From Combretum micranthum (lineage: Eukaryota > Streptophyta > Magnoliopsida > Myrtales > Combretaceae): 64,000 nt of DNA. The stretch covers positions 62,001 to 126,000 of the forward strand of contig JAMXBD010000364.1 in assembly GCA_024138025.1 (NCBI GenBank), given 5' to 3'. The notes under the pieces were generated by a model. It was given only the letters and a program-made list of their open reading frames with translations, did no database searches and was not told the DNA's origin. The position numbers and the translations under genes were made by a program. Below are positions 35,501 through 49,500 of this stretch, one piece after another (position 1 is the stretch's first letter; the number at the start of each line of letters is the position of its first letter).

Positions 35501-37382
35501 AGACAATAGATATAGCAAAGCTTCAAATTTTGATGCATTAAACAAGTTTTCTCATAAGAAATATACAAGAAATGAAAATTTCTAAAATTCGGATTTTTGT
35601 GAAAAGCTTGTTTAAAAACATATTTGCAAAGTGTAAAATGGAAATTTTTATGAAGAAATGAATGTCATAAGTAACATATATAATGAAGACTCAATTTTGA
35701 CAAAAATAATTATATTTCTTAAGTAACAAATCCAAAATAAATGGAAATGATAAAAGTTAGAAAACTAGATTTTTCATAAGTAAGTTGTCATTATGGTCTT
35801 ACAAAATAAAAAGTTATAAAATTTCCTTTTAGCAAAATCATCAAGATCATGCAAGCAATAGGCTCATCTAATGTCATTCATGTTAAGAAATCATTCATAT
35901 TGCATGTATAGCCAATTTATATAGTAGGAACATTACAAACTCTTACAAAACTATTCTTCGGAAATTGAAATTGTTGTTGCTCTAATCTGATCCGGCCTTT
36001 TCGAAGCTTCAATGTTTTCAAAACTAAAATATAATATTAGAATTAGGTAGATCTCTCAAAGTAGATAGAAATCGATATATAATTTGCGAGATTCCGAGTT
36101 AAAATGACCAAGTTATGGTCGTTTTAAGTTGGAATTTTTGCTTAGGACGAGAATTACGAATTTGATAGTTCGTATAAGATCGTTTAGATTAGTTTGAGTT
36201 GAAATACTTATTAGAGTATTTCTTCCTTTTTAGGACATCCCGAGATCGACGATTCCCTACCACCGGATTATTATTACTAGAAGACCGGTGATCCAATGGC
36301 CGAGTGAGTCTTCCTTATTTTGTTACCTTGTTTGTGCTTGTAGTTAGTCTCATTAGAATTATAGGAATAAGATAAAAATCGATATGAATGGGGATGGGAT
36401 ATATGTTGAGAATGTAATGAATGTATGCCAAATAATACTAAAGCATATCGAAACCACGATTTGATTGGATAACTGCACCGTTCATATTATTTCTGTTATG
36501 TGTATGATATTGGCTGATCACTCTAAAGAATGTATAAATATTTTGACCTAAGAAAAAAAAGTAAATTGGTCATGCATCACATCGGACATATTGCATTTGG
36601 TAGCGTGCTACTCCTATGCAGGTCGATCGGTATGGTCCGAGGACTCATTTGGATAATGAGACCCGGGATCAGAGCTCATTCATAGGAAACTAAGGCGCAT
36701 CGGGGATGCATTCCATGTGTGAGCCTAGCCGAGGCGAGTGCTATGAGCCGAGGGCTTGGGGACTAGCAGCAGTCGTGTAGACTTCAATACCATCCCTAAC
36801 CCAAGATACGGAGGGTGTAAATCCGTTCTGTGTGTGGGTTCCGGATACCCATACATAATTGCTTACTCACATGTTTGTTTATGCATAGCATATGTGATTA
36901 ATAACTTGTTTGTTATGGTACGAAATTAAGAGAATTCTCACTAAGCTAGTGTAGCTTATACCCCAATAGTTGTTTAAATGACCAGGTTATTCCAAGAATG
37001 CTAAGTGGGGTCCGAGATGGTTGAAGCTGAGAATGACTTCGGGAATCCGGCAAGATATAAGAATGGTTGAAGTTTTTGGCTAAGTTTTATGATTTGTCTT
37101 GTAATAGTTTATGTAGGGAAGTCTGTGGATGAATGTAATTGAAGTTGAATGATTTGTATTTTGAAGTATAGTGGTTTGTATCGAAAGTATAGTGGATTCT
37201 ATTTCCTTACATTGTTACTCAATTATATCAACATAAAATGTATCATTCCGATGTGTCTCCTTTATGTGTTAGACGCCTTGTACATAATATAGAAGCCTTT
37301 GCATGATCGAGGTGGTCATTCTTAGGCTTTAATATTGTGTACGGCGGACTGTCACGTTTATGGTACCCTTCGGGGAGTGACA
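32511..37382 (+). repeat. Element D' 5' LTR (4.9 kb)
   Basis: Forward LTR TGTAAGCCCC...AGTGACA, inserted in the 3' LTR of A. No coding content; a short hydrophobic frame at 33648-33971 is AT-rich translation of LTR sequence. Carries the shared block (36070-36137), the CACTAAGCTAGTGTAGCTTA block (about 36939) and the GGACTGTCACGTTTA end block. Unusually long for a Ty3/gypsy LTR. Confidence 0.8.
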
Positions 37383-37389
37383 GTTTAGT

Positions 37390-37401
37390 TGGTATCAGAG
37401 C
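37390..37401 (+). other. tRNA-Met primer-binding site of element D'
   Basis: TGGTATCAGAGC seven bases after the LTR end. Confidence 0.8.
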
Positions 37402-38012
37402 AACAAGGTTTTGGGAATTAGGTGGAAAGACTTTAGGAGAATAGAATGTTAAGATACGATCTTAGGGATGGATGGATAAGTGATAGATAACCCCTAAGTA
37501 AAGAAGAAACTAGATGTAGCTGCCTGACCCTTAAGATGTGACTTTCGATTGTTAAAGATTTGAATTCTGTCTTAGAGACTTTTGGAGAACACAGAAACAG
37601 ACATATGAGGAAGGAAGATTGAAAATATTAGATGGGATGATCGAATCTATTCTAGCAACTGCAAAATACAAGAATAAGTGACCCTACCCGACCTTTGGTT
37701 CAAACCGATAATAGAAAATGGTAGATTTCCCCTTTAACCTAGGAGACCACTAGGTGGGAAGGATTAATTGCGTGCTTTCACCGTTTTTCTAAATAAACGA
37801 GTTTAAAGAAAATTAAAAAGTTATAACTCTTTTTCTAGACCATAAGCAACTTGTGAATAGTATAATTAGGCTAATGTGACCGTTTCGTCTTGTTTCTAGG
37901 AGACTACCTGAGGAGAACATGCAACAGTCGACTAACCTTTCGATGAACAACAAGTGAGAGACACTCTACCACCACAAGATCCAATGCAACAAGTCATAGA
38001 CCTTTAGGGTGT
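37402..38012 (+). other. D' leader region
   Basis: No supported ORF in the first 500 bases; degenerate reading frames appear from about 37880 and lead into the zinc-knuckle ORF. Confidence 0.4.
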
Positions 38013-38387
38013 TTGGTGGATACACAAAAGCTCCTCTTACAACAAGTGCTTATTAGGAATGTGCCGGTTCAGGTGGAAGGACCCCATCAAGTGATAATGC
38101 AAGGAATTGAGACTCCTTCTGTTATGGCTAGTCCAAGCTCCAAAGTCAGAAGGTATAAGACAACTAGCCTAACAGTTAAGAATGAACCTTTTAAGAGGCG
38201 TAAGATCAATTGTTGGAAGTGCAAGGAAAGTCATTATCCAAGACAGTGTCCACAGCTGAAGCACAGGTGTTACCTTTGTGGAGATCCTGAGCATAAGATT
38301 ATGGACTGTCCAGGAAAGAAAACCCTAAAGTGCTTCATCTGCAAACAGCCGGGACACCGGGCGACTAGATGCCCCCACAAGAATTAA
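38013..38387 (+). pseudogene. D' upstream ORF with three zinc knuckles
   Basis: Open for 124 codons without an ATG start; upstream parts are decayed. The C-terminus has three consecutive knuckles: CWKCKESHYPRQC, CYLCGDPEHKIMDC, CFICKQPGHRATRC. A second, very similar triplet lies in the gag proper at 39678-39840. The cassette here precedes gag, where the same family in element A has an acidic ORF without knuckles. It is probably a duplicated 3' end of gag, or the remnant of an earlier gag copy. Confidence 0.55.
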
Positions 38388-38838
38388 TAGCTGGACAGCT
38401 GCCCTTGTTTGGAAGAAGTCAATCTCCTAGAAATATCAATAGATCTCTCGTGTTGAACATTAGGAGCAAACAACTTTTTGAAAAGAACAAAAATGTTTTG
38501 AAAATGTAAACCAATGTCGTGGTTTATCATCTAGTTTATGAATTAATTCTAATGCATGTTTTGCATCCTTTCTTTTAACTTTTGTAATGGAAGATTTACA
38601 TCTTCTCTTGATTTCATGTATTTCGTTTTGGATATTATGAAGTTTTTTTATTGATTTTATTTCAATAGAATTTCAGTATTTCTTATATATGTTTTATTTC
38701 TGCATTTCCGTGTTCTGTATTTCTGATAAGTTTCTTTAAGTTTCTTTTAACGCCTTAAGACGTAATAAAAGATTTAGAATTTTCACATGAGCTTAATAAA
38801 ATTGTAGGAGATATACCCAACCACAACAAGAACCCGTC
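38388..38838 (+). other. Spacer in element D'
   Basis: AT-rich, no ORF supported, similar in position to the spacer before gag in element A. Confidence 0.4.
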
Positions 38839-39990
38839 ATGACTCCTTTAGTACCTGAGAACCAAGCGATACCCGAACCACCTAACCAAGGGGGAAATGC
38901 TTCAATAGAGATTGAACGGCTTATTAGTCAGATAAGAAGCTACAGGCAACAGACTCAGGTCAGTTCAACGTCTACACCTGTGAGATATGAGCAAGAAACG
39001 ACGCAAGATGAACCCCCATCACCTCAATTCCACCAAAGTCTCTTACCATGCTTCATAAAGTGTAACCAGTATTTCGACGGAGTTTTTGGAAAACCAGATG
39101 AAGCAGAGGATTGGTTGGCACACATTGAGAGGTCCTTTAACGCTTTTGAAGTACCACACCGTCTGAAAGTTAATTATGGAACCTATATGCTTCGCTTACA
39201 TGCCCGAGTATGGTAGGAATCTAAGGAAAGAGAGTTGACACCTCCAGTTACATAGGAGATGTTTAAATATGAGTTTTTGGATAAATACTTCCCCATGAGC
39301 TTAAGAGTCCAGTACAGTGCAGATTTCCTCAATATCTCACAAGGAGATCGTAGTGTGGAACAGTACGAAGCCGAGTTCAGTAGATTGTTGCAATATGCTC
39401 CGGAATCATACAAACAAAGTGAGGAACTCAAAAGACAAGTGTTTTTGAATGGTTTAAAAGAAGACCTTCGGACTCGATTGGAAGAATTTGATATAAGGAG
39501 TTATCAAGGATTGCTAGAAAGAGCACGGATAATAGAAAATGCTCAAAGGAGAAGGCAAGAAAGAAATAATAAGGAATTGGAGTCTTATGTTGCAATGACC
39601 CCGAGTCGAGAAGTCAGAACACTTCCCTTGGATGATGACCCGATCAAGGAAGAAGACAAAATATTGGATAAGATACAATGTTGGAGATGTAAGAGAGAGC
39701 ACTACCCTATACAGTGTCCACAACTTCAATTCAAGTGCTATCTTTGTGGAGACCCTGGTCACAAAGTTGGGAAGTGTCCTAAAAAGATGACCACTGGATG
39801 CTTTCTTTGCTCAAAAATGGGACATCCGGCTAAAACATGCCCTGAAAGGGATAACCCGCATGTTGCTTCGCTGGATCTACCAAGGAAGAAGAGAAAGAGA
39901 TATAATAGGAATAAAAGCAACAAAGGAAAAAGGAATCAAAGTTCTTCAAGAACAACTACATCCGGAAATATGATTTTTGTAGTAAGATAA
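38839..39990 (+). pseudogene. Element D' gag
   Basis: ATG 38839 opens a Pro/Ser-rich N-terminus, then capsid motifs (CFIKCNQYFDGVFGKPDEAE, WLAHIERSF, GTYMLRLHARVW). One stop near 39214 and one near 39253 precede the second half (FLDKYFPMSLRVQYSADFL, SVEQYEAEFSRLLQYAPESY), three zinc knuckles (CWRCKREHYPIQC, CYLCGDPGHKVGKC, CFLCSKMGHPAKTC) and a basic tail. Closely related to the gag of element A. No protease or polymerase follows: about 40 bases after the gag stop the sequence is viral, so D' is truncated on its right side. Confidence 0.75.
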
Positions 39991-40029
39991 GAGTAGTTTT
40001 AACTAAGGAAGCACCAAAGATTGGTGGAT

Positions 40030-40592
40030 ATGACCAACAGAGGGATGCTATAAGAAATTTAGAACAATTGCAAATAAAGGATTGGTATTTTGTTAAAAAG
40101 TATATATAGGAGTTTTTTTATAATTGCATAATTGCTGGATGCTATTATGAAAAACTGATAGCAGACAAATTATTTTTAAAGTTACTAGGACCATTAGGAG
40201 TGGAAGTGTACAAAGAATGGAAAGAAAATATTGAACCAATTCTTAGAGAAGACTTAAATAACTTAGGAATTTGGATAAAATTTCTTGTAGACAAGTTAAT
40301 AGAAAAATGTGTAGCTTTACAAATAAATAGGCAATTGAAAGGGAGAAATTATAATTTTTGCCAAATTATTTATACACCACAAGTATATGGAGCAAAGGAA
40401 AGAAACAAAAGGAGGCCAAAACCAAAGTACGTGCCTACAAGGAAATATTTTGCAAAGAAAAGTAGGGTAAAAAAGCCATGGTTGAAATAAGACAGACACA
40501 TAAGGAAATACAATAAGAACAGGGTTTATAAGAATAAATTAAAGTGTTACACTTGTAGAAGAAGGACACATGGCAAAGGCATGTCCTAAAAG
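40030..40592 (+). pseudogene. Pararetroviral coat protein core and first zinc finger
   Basis: Resumes the frame left at 7974. The core has the caulimovirid pattern RNLEQLQIKDWYFVKKYI, then a conserved LFLKLLGPLG segment, a WxxxI region, and a Lys/Arg-rich tail (40390-40490). One TAG near 40107 and a frame change near 40490 break it. The finger (CYTC at 40545-40556, then H and C in another frame at 40567 and 40582) has lost two bases between the second Cys and the His. It is split after CPK by element D''. Builds the capsid and binds nucleic acid. Confidence 0.7.
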
Positions 40593-43500
40593 TGTCATGT
40601 CCCGAAGGGTACCTTAAATGTGACAATCCGCCGTACACAATATTAAAGCCTAAGAATGACCACCTCAATCACGCGAAGGCTTCCATACTATGTACAAGGC
40701 GTCTAACACATGGAGGAGACTCATCAGAGTAATACATTTTATGTTGATACAACTTGAGAACAATGTAAAGGAAATTCAATTTACTATACTCCAGATACAA
40801 ATCACTACACTTCATATACGAATCGCTATACTTCAAAATACAAATCATTAAACTTCAATTACATTCATCCACCGACTTCCCTACATAAACATTACAAGAC
40901 AAATCATAAAACTAGCTGATAACTTCAAACATTCGTATTCTTTACCGAAATCCCGAAGTCATTCCCGGCTCCAACCAATTCGGTCCCTACTTTGCATTCT
41001 TGAGATAACCTGTTCATTTAAACAACTATTGGGGTATAAGCTACACTAGCTTCGTGAGAATTCCCTTGGTTCCGTGCCATAACAAGCAAGTTATAATCAA
41101 TCATATGCTATGCATGAACAAACATGTGAGCAAGCAATTATGCATGGGTATCCGGAACCCACATACAGAACGGATTTACGCCCTCCGTATCTTGGATTAG
41201 GAATGGTATTGAGTCTACACAACCGCATCTAGTCCCCAAGCTCTCGGCTCTTAGCACTCGACTCGGCTAGGCTCATCCAAGGAATGCATCCACATGCACC
41301 TTAGTACCCCTGAATGAGCTCGGCACCGGGCTCGTTATCCAAACGAGGCATTAACGGACCATACCGATCGACTTGCGTAGGAGTAGCATGCTACCAAATG
41401 CAATATGTCCGATGCGAGGCATGACCAATTTAATTTTTTCTTAGGTAAAAAATATTTATACATTCTTTAGAGTGACCAACCAATATCACACACATAACAG
41501 AAATAATATGAATAGTGCAATTATCGAATCGAATCGTGGTTTCGATATGCTTTAGTATTCTTTAGCATACATTCATCACAGTCTCATCATATATCCCATC
41601 CCCATTCATATCGATTTTTATCTTATGCCTATAATTCTAATGCAACTAGCTACAAGCATAAACAAGGTAACAAAATAAGGAGAAAACTCACTAGGCCATT
41701 GGATCACCGGTCTTCTAGTACAAGTAATCCGGTGATAGGGAATCGTCGATATCGGGGTCACCTAAAAAGGAAGAAATACTCTAATAAGTATTTAAACTCT
41801 AACTAATCCAAACAATTTTATACGAACTATCAAATTCGTAATTCTCGTCCTAAGCGGGAATTCCAACTTAAAACGGCCATAACTTAGTCATTTTAACTCG
41901 AAATCTTGCAAATTATATATCGATTTCTATCTACTTCGAAAGATCTATCTAATTATAATATTATTTTCAAGTTTTGAAAACATTTAGGTCTCGGAACAGA
42001 GGGATCAGATCTGATCAGTAACGGTTTCCGATTCCGAAAAATAGTTTTGTAAATATTTGTAATGTTCCTACTATATAAATTAGCTATACATGCAATATGA
42101 GTAATTTCCTAACATGAATGACATGAGATGAGCTTAATGTATGCATGATCTTGATGATTCTTTCTAAAAGAAAATTTTATAACTCCTTATATTACAAGAC
42201 TTCAAGTATAACTACTTTTAAGAATACTAGTTTCCTAACTTTGATTATTTCCATTTGTTTTGGATTTATTACTTAAGAAAATATAATTATTTTTGTTAAA
42301 ATTGAGTCTTCATTATATTTATTACTTATGACCTTCATTTCTACATAAAAATTTTCATTTTGCACTTTGTAAACATGTTTTCAAGTGGGGTTGATTCTAA
42401 AATCCGAATTTGGTAAAAATTGGTTCTTGAGTGATTCCTTTAAGTAAAAAATCATTCGATATTTAGAAAATTAAGGCTCAATCATACATAACCACTAAGG
42501 ACTTCATTTTTACACAAAAATTTGTATTTTACACTTTGCAAATATGTTTTACAATATGATTCACTCAAAAATCCGAATTTTAGAAAATCCACTTTTTGAA
42601 TGATTCATTTGGGAAAAACTTGTTTAAAGCATTAAAATTTAAGGCTTTACTATATCAATTACCCAAGGACTTCATTTAACACATAAAACTTGCAATTTGA
42701 GCTCAAATACTAAGTGATTACATATGCATCATCTCAAATTACGAATTTGACAATTTGATCACTAACTCAAAATTTTCCATTTTAATTCCATTACTTGTTT
42801 TATACATCACTCATGCCTAAACTCATTTTAACTTGTAAAAATCATTCCTTAAAGATACCTATTATTTATACCCTTCATTTTTCACATAAAACATGAGTTT
42901 TGGAGTTGATAAATGGGTTTTAAAAATTGGTCTTGGTTGGGATCCGAATTTACAAAATTTATTTTTGGTCATATCTTTTGATAAAATCTATCCAAGCTTA
43001 TGAAAATCCATTCCTTACATATCATATCTTAAGAGCCTTTCATTTCTTAAATGAAAACTCTATTTTTGAGTTGGAAAACATGTTTTTAAAATATGCCTTA
43101 GCCAAAATCCGAAAATAGAATTTTTATTTTGAAAATAACTTTTGAAAATCACCTTTGATTCTTGTAGAAAGAAGTTTTGATGATATATGTATATTAAGCC
43201 TTCATTTTTAAAAGTAAAAATTACATTTTGACACTTGGAAAGTGGTTTTTGTCGCGACCCTATGTGGGGCCTAGTAGGATTGCCCTAAATCGTCATATCA
43301 CGTGTGCACCCGCAACATGAGGATCGCCTTGCAAGTCAGAGTTTACAAGACTCTAATTAATTATCCTCTCATTGTATTATATATATAAGTTTATTATGAA
43401 AATAATTTATTGGATATCGAAACTTCCACAGATCACAAGACCGCAGAGAATCAGATATCCTACCAAATGACAAGATAAGTAAACCTAGGTTTAACACAAA

Positions 43501-46500
43501 ATATCAACTAGGTTTAAGTTAAGAAAAAGACTACATTTTCATGTTTATTCTCTCAACTAGGTTTAACCTATCAAATTCTCAATCTTCTATCAGTCTCGTA
43601 CAACTTGATCTTTGTCACGCTCTGCACTCAAATCCTATCCCATCCATGTATTCAACTTACCTGCAAAAGCAAACTGTTGGGGAGTCAGCTACAACTAGCT
43701 GAGTGAAGTATACCCTCGCTCCATACCGTTCAAGCAAAAGCAAACAAGTTATTAAACAAGCATATGCAATGCAGACAATCAAATGAACAAATATATATGG
43801 CCAACCGGTAACCATATATATATTCGGATTTGCCCTCCGAATCTGGGGTTGGGGTACATCCACTCATCAGCACCCAGATTAATATACTTCGGGAATCAAA
43901 TTTCTCAAGAAAACTTTTTATATATCAAAATAATATACATATAACAACATCCCATTGAAGTAATAAATCCGAAACAATGACCCGGCGCGATCCTAGGAGG
44001 TGGGCCGTCTCCCCAGGACGACTTAGTTCCCATTCCCCTAGAACAAGGCCCATGGTACACACTAGGTATATACCACTTCGGTCCTCCATGTTCACCGTCC
44101 TCACGGGACAGTGTGGCCCATCCGAGTCAAAGTGTAGTGGTGATGGCCTTCTACATGCAATCGTGCAATGCATGATCAATATTATGATTATCACGCCAAT
44201 AGTCATTAAGTCCATTTATTTGGCGACAGACAATTATCAGACACTCGCAAAGATCAAAATGATTAAACAACACTCAATACTTAACGTTCAGAATAATGTA
44301 TAGTATTTTCAACACAGATAACAAACACGAGCAACCACAAGTGTAAATTTCCCAACCCCATACTTGAATCATTTAATTTATATTAACAAAATATCATACT
44401 CTAAACCTACAAGCACAAGCAGATATGAAGGTCATCGGAATATACTCACCTGTTTATCCTTGCTTAATGGTCATAGAAGTCTACAAGAAAACTTGAAGAC
44501 GGATCTGTCTCCCTGAGAATTTAGATAACGATACCATTACTATACTCTTATTCATATAAAGAAACCTATTGTGTCTTTGTATCTTAAACTCGAGTTTTAG
44601 CATTTCTTAATCTAACCTTAACACATAATTAGTCATTTTGAAGTTTGTAAAGGCTACGCTTCGTAAGTTAAACTATAAATTTGTATAATCTTAGTTTCTT
44701 AAGAAAAGTATTTTAGTTGTTTTCAAATATCGAGTTTAATCACGAAATCTTAAATTGGGCATATTATATTCGTTTTAACTTAGATTTTAGCATATGAGTA
44801 GTCATTGAAAACTTATCGAATGTAGTTTTTAATTGTTAGGTTAAACTAATCATTTTGTATATTTTTCCTTATGTTACTTTAGGGCTCGAAAGGTATCATA
44901 ATTGTATCTATCTTTCTTGTTTTGTATTCTTAAGTATTATTTCAAGTTCGATTCCTTGTTTTATGTTTATTTCATCAAGTATTAGTGATTAAACTTAATT
45001 TAAGTTCATTACTCTACTTTTTAGTTAAAGCGTATACATTTATATTTATTTTCATTTTCTTGTCTTGATCTTATTTTAAGTATGTAACTTTAGTTAATTT
45101 GATTATATTAGCTAATATTTATGATTTCCATTAATCTATACTTTATATCCTTATAGTCTTATAAGCGTTGAATTTTATACTTAGAGTTACGGAATTCTTG
45201 GTTAAGTTTAATCTTTCAATTACAATTTATATATCTTGATTTTCTAATTTGTAATTGAATTACTTAAATTTTATTCTAGGAATCTTATTCTTTTATATGT
45301 GTTGAAATCTTCATATGTCTATATAGGTTTGTTATTGAGTATATCTAATAGATTTAAAGCTAAATATCTTTTATCTATATAATACTTAAATCATATCAAG
45401 TTTATCTATTAATATCCTATTTCTGCGTACGATATGAAACTCATATTTGTATATAGGTATATATTAAAGTTAATTACATATATATAGTCTTTTTATTGAT
45501 CAAATGATCAAATATGTTCCATTTATCAAATTCAGGTAAAATTTTCTTATAGGGCTAAATTTTTATAATAGGGTTCTACAGTTTTCTAAGCTTTTATTTT
45601 CCTCCTTAATTCCATTTCTACTCATGAGTATATGTTGTGTGTACTTTAAATTATTTAAACTTGTCATAGAACATCTCTATTCTTTTTAAATGTCAAACTA
45701 CGCTATAGGTTTACTTTACTTAATTCTAATTGTTTCTTTAGTTAAGTTTTACTTCATAAAACATAACGAGTGTTTATATAAGTTAAGAATATTTTTGTTT
45801 TAGTGTTTTCGATATTAAAATCTTAGTTTGAATCTTATTTATGTAAATTATACCTAATATCTAGTTTTAACGTTACATCTCAATCCTACGATTTATCTTT
45901 AAATCATCATTTGCTAACTGATATACTTTAAGGATCTAATAATTCAATTCTAAACCACTAGTTATTGTCTTTGAATTATATTTATAAGATATTACTCGTT
46001 TTGGAAAATTACTATTCATTTCCCAGGAGGTCACCCATCCTAGGTCATGAGCACGCTTAACTTTTAGTGTTTTGAGAATTTTTCAATATTATACTACATA
46101 TATCTCTATAGTCAAGGTTTATATTTTTCTTACATTGTTTTCAAGTTGAAAACTAAATTCTAAAATCTACGGAATCGGATAGATTTAGGTTTTTCACCTA
46201 CACGATTAGATTTCCAGATCTAATAGTAAACTAGGGTTTTAGTCTATATATTAAAATATTATAACTTTCATGTTTGTGAAATCAGAATTTTGATTTGGGC
46301 TTTAGATTAGAAGATTTTGATCAGTTATTGATCCTATCGTGTATATTTCAACTCTAGCGATTTATCTCTAAATTTCTATTTACTAATAAATAGACTCTAA
46401 ATATTAATTATCTAATATTATAATCAATTTTCTATCATCTAGCGTTTTTATTTATCAATTTATTATCATTTGATAAACGAAATGTAATATCAACTAGTCT

Positions 46501-49500
46501 AAATACACATACTAGCATGACATAATTTTATATTATTATCATTATATATGCATGTAAATATGTATATTTATAATAAAAACTAATATTAAAACTCTTAATA
46601 TTACGAAAACTTCTACGTACCATCATAATAGTAAAATTTTAGAGTGATCGAAACCTAACCTTGTGTGGTCTTGAATTGAAGAGCATTGCCACGATCACAA
46701 CACCACTTCGGAATTGGAATCGGTTGTCGTATGTGAAAGATATGAGCTTTTGAAGATCGGAGGAGCTTCTAGATTCCTTTTCTATTATTTTATTATTTTC
46801 TTTTTCTTTTTTTTTTTCTTCTCTTCTTTTCTTTTTTTTTTCTTTTTTTTTTCCCCAAAGTCTTTTGGGAAGACTTTTGCAGAGAGAGAGAGAGAGTATA
46901 GGAGAGAGAGAGAATAGAAAGAGAGAATGAGACGAGAGTGAGAGAGAGAGAGTTAGAAAATTTATAGGAGAAATTTGCGTGCAGACCAAGCTGGAAATTT
47001 GGGGGAGATCTTAATTTTTCGGGTTCTAATTAATATGTATAATAAATATTTATTCGTTATTATTTTTAAATGAAAATTTACGTACCTACTATATTAAATA
47101 TTCTGAACATTATAGTATACTTAAAATTTTTAATTTAAGACTTTTATTTTTCAGCTTTATTATCTATTATCGTAAATTATAATTTATCCTTTAAAGATTT
47201 AAATTATTAATGTTTTGGTATTTTATGACCTGTTAATAATTAAATTATCTTTAATTTGACTTTATTTATATTCTACTATTATAAATTTATAGTGTTTATC
47301 TTTTGTTTGTATCTTTTGAATTATTTTTGGGATCTAATTTGTTATTTTACTTATCTTTATTAGTTTTTAGTTTATATATTAATCATATTATTATTGTTAT
47401 GTCTTACGGAAGATTTTTCTTTGATATAGGTATAGTTTATGCTTATATTTTTATTTTAATTAAGTCTTTTATTGTCCATATTGGTAATTACCTATATTTA
47501 ATTTCAAGAAAAGCGAGGATGATTTTTCGAACATTTTCTAAAATTTCCGTCAAACATTACTATCTATTTAACAATTACCAAAATTAAATAGACGTATAGT
47601 TCAAGGTGTTACAGTTTTCACATAGGGATTTAGCCAAAATATGAATTTCACAATTTTTGTCTAAGTTCAAATCTAAGATCTACACATAATATGAACATAC
47701 ACCTAAATGAAACCCATGAAAATAAACTTTAAACTCATAGATCTAAACTTTGCTCATCAAAATCTTTCATTTATGTTATCTATACGCTAAGCCCTTCATT
47801 TTAAATGAAAAATACACATTTTGAAGTTGAAAAACAACTTTTCTAATTATGATTCCATTTTCATCCGAAATTTCAAAAATAATTTTTGATGAAAATAAAA
47901 TAGATCTTGAGTTTTCGAAAACATCCCTACTATCATCATGCCACTACAAGTCATCCATGAACATAAAACAAAGTCTAATGCATGTATGGACCTAAAATAA
48001 CTAGATCTAGTCTTCTAAACTAGTTTTGAATGCATGAACACATGTGAATGAGAAATATATGCATAAATCATAAGTAATAATAAGAATTATTACTTAAATA
48101 GCAAGATCTATGGCATAAACAAAAATCAAAGCTACAAAAAGTTAGATCTACAATATACATCAACTTTAAACAAGAAAATAATTGTAATACAAGATAATAA
48201 AAGTGGAGAAAAGGAGTGTTTCGTTATTGGCATCATCATCCTAAGCTTTTAAGCTTATGAAAGGTCATTTGATGCATGAAACCTTCATTACACTTTACCT
48301 ATATCACCTATGGAGGCTTTGAGATGAAGATTTGCTTAGAAATTTTTAAGAAATATGAAGCTAATGGAAGAGATGGGGGCAGCTTGTGTTCTTGAAGAAA
48401 CAAGAACAAAAAGAAGAAAGAAAGAGAGGAAAATGAGAGAGAAAAAGGCTAAGGAATGAAAGAAGGAAAGTGAGTAAATGAAGGAGAGAGAGAAAATGAG
48501 TGTTTTAATTGAATAAAAGAAGAAAAAATAAAAAAAAGACAGAAAATGAGGGGGCGGGTGGCTGGCGTGAATTGGGGAGAGAGAGAGAGAGTGTGTGTGT
48601 GTTTTGTTGAATTTTGACTTGGAATTAAATTGTGTAATAAATGTGTATGTGTAGCTTCTTTAAGAAGGATTGAAAGAGGTTATTTTAATTAATTTTTGGA
48701 GTAATTCAAGAGTCAAGGCAGCCATAAAGAGGGTTAAAATCTGCCATGAAGTGTGGAGTAATGTGTAGAAAGATTGAAATAAAAAGGAAGTGATATATGT
48801 AAGGTGTACTTGAAGGTATGGGTTGTAAAAGTACTTTCTTAATAAAATAAAACAAAATAAAATAAAATTAGAAAAATTATTCTAAATATTTGTAGCAGAT
48901 TTTTCATAATTAAAATTAAATAATTATCTGAATTTTTTTTAGTATTTCAACAATTATGTTACCGATATGATAAAAATACGCGAATATGGGTTATAAATAA
49001 TATTTTTATAACCCGAAAAATTATAAAAAATTATTGTATGAAAATAAAAATATTTTTAAAATATTTTTCAATTATTAAATTATTTTATTTTATTTTTAGT
49101 GTCGGGTCTTAAACAGAATCCGATCCCGTAAAGACCCGAAACAAACTAAATTTTAGAAAAAAAAATTTCTATAACATATAAAATATTTATCTAAAAATAT
49201 AAGGCTTTAAAAGAATAATAAAATTTTGTAATGAAATAAAAATGAATAATGTAAAAAACTAATCAATTACCGGTAATAATGGAAATACGATAAAAAGATT
49301 ATAACCGTAACTTTTATAATCCGAAAAATTATATAACTGATGTATTTGGAAATCTTATGAAATTATGAGTCTAACGGTACTATTGGTATATTTTCCATAT
49401 CTCGAGCCCCAAGACACGCTTTTTGAAGTTTGTATCCGAATGGGTTCGAAATAGGTCAAAAATTTATCAATCTGATATTTTTAAATAAACTTATATTACT

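Noticed and set aside
46639..46989. Minus-strand ORF of 116 codons rich in Ser/Leu/Lys
   Set aside because: Translation of GA and polypyrimidine tracts within solo LTR E.
47303..47587. ORF of 94 codons with hydrophobic stretches
   Set aside because: Lies in the AT-rich end of solo LTR E; no family resemblance and no start context.
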